NCBI GenBank assembly: GCA_000747625.2
Contig: JQDQ01000187.1
Span: 1 to 43,470 of the forward strand
Direction of reading: 5' to 3'
Length of the DNA: 43,470 nt
Origin: Smithella sp. SCADC
GTDB taxonomy: Bacteria; Desulfobacterota; Syntrophia; Syntrophales; Smithellaceae
Below the pieces are notes generated by a model. That model worked only from the letters and a program-made list of their open reading frames with translations, had not been told where the DNA came from and ran no database searches. Position numbers and translations under genes: made by a program. Each line of letters opens with the position of its first letter. Position 1 is the first letter of the stretch. Shown piece after piece: positions 12,301-19,833 of the stretch.

Positions 12301-12482
12301 ACCCGAAAATCGGGATTGCCGGCCTCGGTCTTTTTCGGCAGAATCGTTATGTTGATTTTCTTGAGTTTATTAACATCGGCAAATTCCAGAATTAAATCTT
12401 CAAGGTGTTTATAATAGCTTTCTTCTCGGGCATCGCCTTTATTAATAGTTGACTGTAAGTTGTTTAAGTAACATTTCAGCAT
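9333..12482 (-). CDS. Type IIG-like single-polypeptide restriction enzyme/N6-adenine methyltransferase
   Basis: N-terminal PDFRVWDGS...GYIEAKD (PD-(D/E)XK-like); LLDPAGGTLTFPAEAL (motif I); VICGNPPYSG (motif IV, NPPY); long C-terminal specificity-type region; no helicase motifs. Confidence 0.88.
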   Translation of the reverse strand: MLKCYLNNLQSTINKGDAREESYYKHLEDLILEFADVNKLKKINITILPKKTEAGNPDFRVWDGSNHITGYIEAKDPSFTNLDAIQETGQLKRYRHTFPNVILTNFYEFRLYRDGELIKTAAIGRPVIARKLKTAPPLENEEAFMDLLNTFFSFSLPKVRTAKVLALELAKRTKFLRDEVVSIELTEEGGQGKKAILGFYEAFKKYLIGTLTEQTFADLYSQTITYGLFAARTRADDSFNRELAFKYIPKTIGILRDVFRFISLEEPPKSLQVIVDDIAEVLNVTDVNKILHDYYREGKGKDPIVHFYETFLTAYDPSIREKRGVYYTPESVVGYIVRSIHQILKTHFNLADGLASPQVTLLDPAGGTLTFPAEALKLAVQEYTDKYGAGGKTKLIRNQILPNFYAFELMMAPYAIGHLKMSFLFEELGYRLKDDERFNLYLTNTLEMEDLEQVDIPGLSSLSEESHLAGKVKKEQPILVICGNPPYSGHSANQNTWTEKLLKEDIDGAQSYYTVDGEPLGEKNPKWLQDDYVKFLRFAQWKIHQAGFGVVGMITNHSYLDNPTFRGMRQSLMNTFNEIYILDLHGNSLKKETSPDGGKDENVFDIRQGVAIVLFVKQKDKKGCKVFYAGLYGLREVKYDWLDSNDFEPKNYKSIKPESPYYFLVKRDTDKIKKYLNWKAVNEIFPLNSVGIVTSRDEFVIDFDKNTLKHRIAQLENKTQTDEVIAQAYDLKDKSNWKLSNVRKQIQELDDSENFIKPIQYRPFDNRYIFYHESLVERTRYDVMQHILESNISLCFMRQFSGDMDYSHFLVSNYIVDNRTFFSAKGIIQQAPLYLYNKKESKKSHFHTLMLFEPAADYGGKDRIPNIDKTVYEKLNKTYKKKLIPEEIFYYIYAVFYSNIYREKYAEFLKIDFPRVPFTSDYKVFSKMADCGQQLADLHLMKSELLNKPVAKYQGKGDNDRIEKIIYKEEEQRIYINKEKYFDNVSPALWNYQIGGYQVLQKYLKDRKGRTMDDPRYYCRIVTAIDKTIALQNQIDEIYNEVEKNLIEF

Positions 12483-12673
12483 TAGTAGGTAAGGCTTTCG
12501 TATTTTGACGTAAAACTTCTAATAATTTGAAATTTGTGTTTCAATATACGGTCTTAAAATTTAAAGTCAATAAAAAATCCTTTACATATCGTTTAAAAAA
12601 ATGTTTTTTTATTGTTTTTGTAAATTATCAGCCACAATGATAAACGATTTCGGCGATGAAAATTATTATTAAG

Positions 12674-12709
12674 ATTGCCACGTCGCGCGAGGCGCTCCTC
12701 GCAATGACT
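12674..12709. repeat. Dispersed-type intergenic repeat
   Basis: attgccacgtcgcgcgaggcgctcctcgcaatgac: GC-rich tract with ATTGC...GCAAT arms in an AT-rich spacer. Confidence 0.5.
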
Positions 12710-12730
12710 ACTTAACGAAAGCAACTTGGT

Positions 12731-14080
12731 ATGAGTAAAAAGATTCTTCTGATAAATCCCTGGATTCACGACTTTGCAGCCTATGATTTCTGGATAAAAC
12801 CACTCGGCCTGTTATATTTAGGCGGCTTATTGCGCCAAAACGGTCATAAAGTTCATTTTATCGATTGTCTTGATCCATATCATCCGGCTATGCCTCCAGA
12901 AGGTCACAAACAGCCCAAGCGTCATTCTTACGGTAACGGTAAATTTTTCCGGCAGATTATCTCTACACCTGATGCACTAAAAATGTATTCAAGAAATTAC
13001 TGCCGTTATGGCATTTCCCCGGAAGTATTCAGAAAAGAATTAAAAAACAAACAGGATACAGACATTGTTTTAATCACATCCATGATGACATACTGGTATC
13101 CGGGAGTTTTTGAAGTTATCAAAATATTAAAAGACGTATTGCCTCAAGTTCCCATAGTGCTGGGCGGCAAATACGCTACCCTTTGTCATGATCACGCCGT
13201 AAAATTTTCAGGAGCGGATTTTATTATTGCTGGCGCCGGCGAAAAACTGATTCTTCAGTTGTTTCATAAAATATTTGACGAAAAACCTTTATTTATACCG
13301 GATGAAAACAATCTTGATTCGTACCCCTACCCTGCTTTCGATCTGATAAATAAAATAGACCAATTACCTTTAATTACTTCCCGGGGTTGTCCTTACCACT
13401 GCAGTTACTGCGCTTCGCATATTTTTAATGATAAATTCAGACGGCGTGATCCGGTAAAAGTTGCCGACGAAATTGAATACTGGCAGAAAATATCCGGTGT
13501 GAAGAATTTTAGTTTTTACGACGACGCTTTACTTGTTAATCCTGAAGAAATGATTATACCTCTGTTGCACGGGCTAAAAAAAAGAAATTTGTCCTGTAAG
13601 TTTCATTGCCCCAACGGACTGCATTTGAGAGAAATCAATGAAGAATTAAGTGAGTTGCTCTACATTTCAGGATTTAAAACGATTCGTTTTGGCTTTGAGA
13701 CATCAGATTTAAAAAGGCAGTTGCAAACCGGCGGCAAGGTCATAAACGAAGAATTGTTAAATGGTGTGCGGCATTTAAAAAAAGCCGGTTATAAAACTGA
13801 TGAAATAGGCATATATTTGCTGTGCGGTCTGCCCGGTCAAAAAGCCCGGGAAGTCATAGACAGTATTGAGTTTGTGCAGGAATGCGGCGCCAAACCGGTT
13901 CTGGCCGAATATTCGCCCATTCCCGGCACAAAAATGTGGACAGAAGCAGTGGCATCTTCTTCTTTTGACATTCAAGGAGAACCATTATATCATAATAACT
14001 CATTGCTTCCCTGCCGTAATGATGATTTTAGTTATACTGTTTATGAAAAGTTAAAGATGGAGCTAAAAAATAGAAATTGA
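12731..14080 (+). CDS. Radical SAM protein with B12-binding-like N-terminal domain
   Basis: CPYHCSYC is a CX3CX2C cluster motif; N-terminal KKILLINPW...LGLLYLGGLLRQNGHKVHFIDCLD Rossmann-like domain. No DxHxxG cobalamin motif seen. Confidence 0.88.
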   Translation: MSKKILLINPWIHDFAAYDFWIKPLGLLYLGGLLRQNGHKVHFIDCLDPYHPAMPPEGHKQPKRHSYGNGKFFRQIISTPDALKMYSRNYCRYGISPEVFRKELKNKQDTDIVLITSMMTYWYPGVFEVIKILKDVLPQVPIVLGGKYATLCHDHAVKFSGADFIIAGAGEKLILQLFHKIFDEKPLFIPDENNLDSYPYPAFDLINKIDQLPLITSRGCPYHCSYCASHIFNDKFRRRDPVKVADEIEYWQKISGVKNFSFYDDALLVNPEEMIIPLLHGLKKRNLSCKFHCPNGLHLREINEELSELLYISGFKTIRFGFETSDLKRQLQTGGKVINEELLNGVRHLKKAGYKTDEIGIYLLCGLPGQKAREVIDSIEFVQECGAKPVLAEYSPIPGTKMWTEAVASSSFDIQGEPLYHNNSLLPCRNDDFSYTVYEKLKMELKNRN

Positions 14081-14097
14081 TAATCTCGTAAAAGGTC

Positions 14098-14176
14098 GTC
14101 TCCCCGGCGAAGGCCGGGGTCCAGGATTTTTCTAATTGATCAAAATCACTGGATTCCCGCCTACGCGGGAATGACA
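14098..14176. repeat. Dispersed palindromic repeat (two hairpins)
   Basis: ccccggc gaa ggccgggg and attcccgc ctac gcgggaat; antisense ORF translates to the junk signature SFPRRRESSDF..WTPAFAGET. Confidence 0.7.
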
Positions 14177-14191
14177 ATTTGATAAACAATA

Positions 14192-14431
14192 ATGACGATT
14201 TTGATCTGGATAAAAAATTCAATAATTTTAATACTCTCGCTGTTTTTTTTAATTATCGGCGTCAACACTTTGATAGGCTCTTATCGGATAAATAATCCAA
14301 TGGAGTTTGTCATGTATTTTTTTTCCGCTTCGCTTTTAATTTTAGTTTGCCTTGTCGGGGTCATATACTTTTTCTCCCGTTTATTTATTAAGAAACAACC
14401 GGATGGAATCAATAATGATGAAACGCAATAA
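14192..14431 (+). CDS. Small hypothetical membrane protein (two predicted TM helices)
   Basis: 79 aa with two hydrophobic stretches; end overlaps the start of the next CDS. Confidence 0.5.
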   Translation: MTILIWIKNSIILILSLFFLIIGVNTLIGSYRINNPMEFVMYFFSASLLILVCLVGVIYFFSRLFIKKQPDGINNDETQ

Positions 14432-15914
14432 TATTCTCGTACTGGTTTTCATATTAGTAGTAATCTTATTAACTGCCGGCCCTTCCCACGGCCTTGATCT
14501 GGAAAAGAAGGTTATTAAAACGAAACTGAAAAACGGCTTGACCGTCTTAATGCTGGAGCGTCATTTAAGTCCGACTGTTTCTCTCTACTTACGGCATCGC
14601 ATCGGCGCCGTCGATGAGCAAAACGGACAGAGCGGCGCCGCCCATCTTTTGGAACATATGATGTTTAAGGGAACGACAACGATCGGTGCAAAAGATTACA
14701 CTGACGAAAAAAAAGTATTGTATGCAATTGAAAAAACCGGCACAGCCCTGGATAAAGAAAAACAAAAAGGCAGAAAGGCTGATCCGAAAATCATCCAGAA
14801 GCTATCGGACGAGCTTAAGAAACTACAGAACCAGGGGAAAAAATATTTCATACCTAACGAAATTGACCGTTTGTACACTGAAAACGGCGGCCTGGATATG
14901 AATGCCTCCACCGGCCAGGATGTGACTACCTATCATGTCAGCCTGCCAACCAATAAAATCGAACTATGGGCAAGAATTGAGTCGGATCGCCTGCTCAACC
15001 CTGTTTTCCGCGAATTTTACACGGAACGCGATGTTGTCATGGAAGAGAGAAGGCAACGAGTTGAGTCCGATCCTGACGGTAAACTTTATGAACAATTCAT
15101 GAGCACCGCTTATAAAATCCATCCTTACGGCAGACCGATTATAGGATGGGAAAAAGATTTAATAAATCTGAGCCCTGACTCAGTGAGGGGAATATTCGCC
15201 AGATATCGGAACCCGGAAAGCATTGTAATTGCTGTAGTCGGTGATATCAAACCTCAAGAAACATTAAAATTGATCGAAAAATACTTCGGACGAATTTCCG
15301 TCATCAAGAAAAATAAAAATATGATTCCGGAGGAACCGCAACAAAATGAAGAACGAAGGGTAAAGGTTGAGTTCGATGCCAACCCGATGATGATCATCGG
15401 GTTTCATAAACCAAATGCCCCGGCCCGCGAAGATTACGTACTCGATGTACTGGACACAATTTTAACCAACGGCAGAACCAGCCGTCTCTTCAAAAAACTG
15501 ATTACCGACAGACAAATCGCCAAAAGCGTGTCGTCCGTCAACGGTCTTCCTGCAACAAGATATCCAAATCTTTTTACGATATTTGCCCAACCCCGTCATC
15601 CTCACACCAATTTCGAATTGGAAGAAATGATTCTGCAGGAAATAGAAAATATAAAAACCAGTCCGGTCAAAAGCGAAGAGTTAACTAAAGCCAAAAATAT
15701 AATAAAAACGGAGTACATTAAAAACCTGGACTCTAATTCCGAAATTGCATCGATGTTAACTTATTATGAAGTTCTGTTGGGTGACTACAGATATATCTCT
15801 GAATATCCCAAAAATATTGATCAGGTTACTGCTGAAGACATAATAAAAGTTGCGGAAGTTTACCTTACCAAAGCCAACCGCACAATTGCTGTCCTGGAAA
15901 AAAAGAAAGATTAA
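14415..15914 (+). CDS. M16 family zinc peptidase, catalytic subunit, exported
   Basis: HLLEH (HxxEH) zinc motif; N-terminal hydrophobic signal MMKRNNILVLVFILVVILLTAGPSHG; start revised from 14352. Confidence 0.92.
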   Translation: MMKRNNILVLVFILVVILLTAGPSHGLDLEKKVIKTKLKNGLTVLMLERHLSPTVSLYLRHRIGAVDEQNGQSGAAHLLEHMMFKGTTTIGAKDYTDEKKVLYAIEKTGTALDKEKQKGRKADPKIIQKLSDELKKLQNQGKKYFIPNEIDRLYTENGGLDMNASTGQDVTTYHVSLPTNKIELWARIESDRLLNPVFREFYTERDVVMEERRQRVESDPDGKLYEQFMSTAYKIHPYGRPIIGWEKDLINLSPDSVRGIFARYRNPESIVIAVVGDIKPQETLKLIEKYFGRISVIKKNKNMIPEEPQQNEERRVKVEFDANPMMIIGFHKPNAPAREDYVLDVLDTILTNGRTSRLFKKLITDRQIAKSVSSVNGLPATRYPNLFTIFAQPRHPHTNFELEEMILQEIENIKTSPVKSEELTKAKNIIKTEYIKNLDSNSEIASMLTYYEVLLGDYRYISEYPKNIDQVTAEDIIKVAEVYLTKANRTIAVLEKKKD

Positions 15915-15923
15915 GGGAATCAT

Positions 15924-17369
15924 ATGAACGTAAGAATTAATTATCTGTTTAAATATTGCTTTCCCTTTCTGGTCAGTCTGGTATTAATGACTGGAGGTGT
16001 TCGATCGGCACAAGCAGTTTCCGGTTCATCATTAATGTCACCGGATAAACTTAAGTACGCTCCCCTGCAATTCACTCTGCCGCAAACCCAGCGCGTGGTT
16101 CTTGATAATGGAATTGTTCTTCATATTCTGGAAAACCATGAACTGCCTTTGGTTAATATCAATGCTCTGGTTAAAACAGGGACAATGTATGATCCGCAAG
16201 GCAAAGCGGGCGTTGCCGAATTGACTGCCTATGTCATGAGAACGGGGGGTACAAAGAAATTAAGCAGCACGGAAATCGACAAGCAGCTTGATTCCATAGC
16301 GGCGTCGGTCTCCCTCAGCATGTCCCTTGAATCCGCCCGGATTAATTTTTCCATCTTGAAAGAAAACCTGGGAAAAGGCATTGATCTGCTTTCGCAAATT
16401 CTCATACAACCAGCTTTTGAAAATGATAAATTCGAATTGGCGGTGCAATTAAAAAAAGAAGAGCTCCGGAGAATTAAAGACGATCCGCAAAAGCTTGCCT
16501 TCCGTGAATTCAACAAGCTGATCTACGCCAATGATCCGCGCGGTTCTTTTTCATCATCCAAGTCCCTGGCCAATATTGCACGGAATGATCTGGTGGAATT
16601 TTACAACCGTTTTTTCCTGCCGAATAATATCATTTTCGCTGTCAGCGGCGATATCACCAGGGAAGAGGCTGTGGAAATATTCAGGCGTTATTTCGGCGAA
16701 TGGAAAGCTGGGAAAATTCCGGCTTATCTCCCTCCTCCAGCCGGAAAATCAAAGGCCGGATTGTACTGTATCGACAAGGAAATTGCCCAGTCCACAATTG
16801 TCAGTGGCCAGTTTACAACAAGCAAAACCGATCCCGATTTTTACTCTTTCACCGTACTTGATTTTATTATCGGCAGCGGCGGGTTTTCTTCAAGAATTTT
16901 CAGCGCCGTGCGCAATAATGAAGGACTTGCCTACAGCGCCGGAAGCTTCTATCGTGCCAGACCTGCATACGGAGTTTTTGGAACATACGCCTTTACAAAA
17001 ACGTCTTCAACCATGAAAACACTTTCCCTGATTAATTCGATTCTGGAAAAAATCAAAACCGGTACGGTCACGACCGGGGAAGCTTACTGGGCCAAACAAT
17101 CCATAATCAATGGCTTTGTCTTTTCTTTTGATACACCCGAGCATATTGCCTGGCAGCAGGTCAATCTCGAATCAGAAAAATTGCCTGCGGATTTTCTGAT
17201 TAATTACCGGGACAAAATAGAAAAAGTTTCTGTTAAAGATTTGAATGACACCGCTGTCAAATATCTGGATAAAACAAAAAACGCCGTTTTGATTTTAGGA
17301 AACAGTAAAAAATTTGACAAACCTTTGTCCGCTATTGCGCAGCCACTTTTAATAACCCCTGAAGAATAA
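15924..17369 (+). CDS. M16 family peptidase-like protein lacking HxxEH (probable non-catalytic partner)
   Basis: LVNINALVKTGTMYDPQGKAGVAELTAYVMRTGG aligns with the M16 core but has no HxxEH; signal-like N-terminus; immediately downstream of the catalytic M16 gene. Confidence 0.9.
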   Translation: MNVRINYLFKYCFPFLVSLVLMTGGVRSAQAVSGSSLMSPDKLKYAPLQFTLPQTQRVVLDNGIVLHILENHELPLVNINALVKTGTMYDPQGKAGVAELTAYVMRTGGTKKLSSTEIDKQLDSIAASVSLSMSLESARINFSILKENLGKGIDLLSQILIQPAFENDKFELAVQLKKEELRRIKDDPQKLAFREFNKLIYANDPRGSFSSSKSLANIARNDLVEFYNRFFLPNNIIFAVSGDITREEAVEIFRRYFGEWKAGKIPAYLPPPAGKSKAGLYCIDKEIAQSTIVSGQFTTSKTDPDFYSFTVLDFIIGSGGFSSRIFSAVRNNEGLAYSAGSFYRARPAYGVFGTYAFTKTSSTMKTLSLINSILEKIKTGTVTTGEAYWAKQSIINGFVFSFDTPEHIAWQQVNLESEKLPADFLINYRDKIEKVSVKDLNDTAVKYLDKTKNAVLILGNSKKFDKPLSAIAQPLLITPEE

Positions 17370-17390
17370 TTTATCATTTAAGGAACTATT

Positions 17391-18632
17391 ATGATTGACC
17401 CGGAAATATTCAGAAGAATAACCAAGCGAATCGATTCTTACCGTGAAGCGATGATTGAATTGCAAATCGCTCTTTGTGCAGTTTCCGCCGTGGGGCCGGA
17501 AAACGGCGGAGATGGTGAATTGTTGAAGGCCAATTTTCTAATAAATCGTCTTTTGCAAATGGGATTTAAAAACTTCCGGCATTATGACGCTAATGACCAA
17601 CGAGTTTCTTCCGGCATCCGCCCTAATTTCACTACAACAATAGAAGGTAAAAATAAAAATAAATTTATCTGGATTATTACTCACATGGATATAGTACCTC
17701 CCGGTGAACTGCGTCTCTGGAGTCACGATCCCTACAGTGCTTATGTCAAAAACGGCCATATTTTCGGTCGCGGTGTTGAAGACAATCAGCAGGATATGGT
17801 TGCTTCCATTTTTGCCGCTAAGGCTATGATCGAAGAGGGCATCATACCGGATAATTCAATTAACCTCGCTTTTGTTTCCGATGAAGAAACATCAAGTAAT
17901 ATGGGACTGTACTACATGATAGATTCCGCCGGTCCGCTTTTTAATGATGACGATTTGATAGTTGTTCCCGATTCCGGGAATCCTGAAGGATCATTAATCG
18001 AGGTCGCTGAAAAAAGCATGCTTTGGCTGTGTTTTAAAACAATAGGTAAACAATGCCACGGATCTAATCCGCAATTGGGCAATAACGCTTTTGTCGCGGC
18101 ATCGCATCTGGTAACAAAATTAGTCAAACTGAAAAAACTGTTCCCCAAGTCCGATCCACTTTTTGATCCGCCTCAAAGCACGTTTGAACCGACAAAAAAA
18201 GAGGCTAATGTGGGCAACATCAACACCATCCCCGGCGAAGATATTTTCTGTATGGACTGCCGTGTTCTGCCTGAATATGATTTACAGGATGTCATGAAGG
18301 CGATACAAATAATTGTTCAGGGAATTGAAAAACAATTCAAAGTCCAAATAGAAATATCCATTACGCAACATGTGCAATCGGCAGAACCAACGTCTCCCGA
18401 TGCTCCGATCGTTCAAATGCTGACAAAAGCCATTCAGGAAGTTTACAACGTAAAAGCATATGCCGGGGGTGTCGGCGCCGGAACAGTTGCTTCTTATATT
18501 CGCAAAAAAAATTACCCGGTTGCCGTTTGGTCGAAAACCAACCAGACAGCTCATCAGCCGGACGAAAACTGCCCCATTGACAACATTCTGGGCAACGCCA
18601 AGGTATTCGCTCACTTATTCCTGCAAAAATAA
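17391..18632 (+). CDS. M20 family metallopeptidase/deacylase
   Basis: IWIITHMDIVPPGELRLWSHDPYSAYVKNGHIFGRGVEDNQQ; FVSDEET; M20 metal-binding and dimerization architecture. Confidence 0.92.
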   Translation: MIDPEIFRRITKRIDSYREAMIELQIALCAVSAVGPENGGDGELLKANFLINRLLQMGFKNFRHYDANDQRVSSGIRPNFTTTIEGKNKNKFIWIITHMDIVPPGELRLWSHDPYSAYVKNGHIFGRGVEDNQQDMVASIFAAKAMIEEGIIPDNSINLAFVSDEETSSNMGLYYMIDSAGPLFNDDDLIVVPDSGNPEGSLIEVAEKSMLWLCFKTIGKQCHGSNPQLGNNAFVAASHLVTKLVKLKKLFPKSDPLFDPPQSTFEPTKKEANVGNINTIPGEDIFCMDCRVLPEYDLQDVMKAIQIIVQGIEKQFKVQIEISITQHVQSAEPTSPDAPIVQMLTKAIQEVYNVKAYAGGVGAGTVASYIRKKNYPVAVWSKTNQTAHQPDENCPIDNILGNAKVFAHLFLQK

Positions 18633-18801
18633 TTTTGGAAACTCCTAAAAGACGTTATGATTCAAAGCGCTTAATCTCAAATACGAGCATTTAACTGCTT
18701 TTTAAGAACTCATCAATTGTATTGCATTGGATAAATCAAAATGATAAAACTAAACCTCAAAATTGCTAATTTGTTCTATCCTGCGAATAGAGTGCTGAAG
18801 A

Positions 18802-19833
18802 TTGGATAAAAATATAATATCAGAGGCTGATAATTATTTGAAGCAAGCGACCAAAAGCATGGCTGTAGAGAAACTTTCTTTTCCCGACCATAACCTGCTG
18901 AAAAATCTCTGCGGTGAACATGATAAACATTTAAAGATAATCGAAAATCTGGAGCCTGTTAAATTAAAAGCCTGGGGAAATAATATTACTGTCTCCGGCA
19001 ATAATGATAATGTCGGTAAAATCATCTCTATGCTGAAACAGCTTTATTCTATAATGGAAAAAGGCTGGCATATTCAACCTGCCGATATTGATTACGCACA
19101 CCGCATTCTTTCCGAAGATGTCACTTTTGAGTTGGAGCGTATCTTTCTTGATACGGTTTTTATTTCCTCCAAGAAACGTGTAATTACCCCCAAGAGCATA
19201 GCCCAGAGACTTTATATTGAAGACATGAGGAATTTTGACATGATTTTCGCCATAGGTCCTGCCGGAACAGGGAAAACATATCTGGCGATGGCGATGGCGG
19301 TATCCTGTTTGATGGAGCGGAAGATTCAAAGGATTATATTGGCCCGCCCCGCAGTAGAAGCAGGCGAACGACTGGGATTTTTACCGGGAGACCTGGCGGA
19401 AAAAGTAAATCCGTATCTTCGTCCTCTGTATGACGCGCTCTATGATATGATAGATATGGAAAGAGCAACCGCTCTTATCAATAAGGGCTTTATTGAGGTC
19501 GCACCACTTGCCTTCATGCGGGGCCGAACGCTTAATGATTCCTTTGTTATTCTGGATGAAGCTCAGAATACTACTTCCGAACAAATGAAAATGTTTCTAA
19601 CGAGGCTTGGATTTGGCTCCAAAGCGGTAATTACCGGAGATATCACGCAGATTGATCTGCCTTCGGGAAAAGTCTCCGGTTTGATTGAAGCGGAACATAT
19701 TTTGAAAAGAATCGACCGTATCCGCTTTGTTCATTTTTCGGAAATTGACGTTGTCCGGCATCCGTTAGTTCAGGATGTCATCAAAGCTTATAAACGATCA
19801 GATAAAGAAAAAACTGCAGATTCCAATAAATGA
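18802..19833 (+). CDS. phoH: PhoH family ATPase
   Basis: IGPAGTGKTYLAMAMAV; ILARPAVEAGERLGFLPGDL; FVILDEAQNTT; TTG start. Confidence 0.95.
   Translation: MDKNIISEADNYLKQATKSMAVEKLSFPDHNLLKNLCGEHDKHLKIIENLEPVKLKAWGNNITVSGNNDNVGKIISMLKQLYSIMEKGWHIQPADIDYAHRILSEDVTFELERIFLDTVFISSKKRVITPKSIAQRLYIEDMRNFDMIFAIGPAGTGKTYLAMAMAVSCLMERKIQRIILARPAVEAGERLGFLPGDLAEKVNPYLRPLYDALYDMIDMERATALINKGFIEVAPLAFMRGRTLNDSFVILDEAQNTTSEQMKMFLTRLGFGSKAVITGDITQIDLPSGKVSGLIEAEHILKRIDRIRFVHFSEIDVVRHPLVQDVIKAYKRSDKEKTADSNK

Noticed and set aside
14028-14222. Minus-strand ORF with SFPRRRESSDF...WTPAFAGET
   Set aside because: Translation of a dispersed palindromic repeat, antisense to the end of the radical SAM gene; not a real protein.
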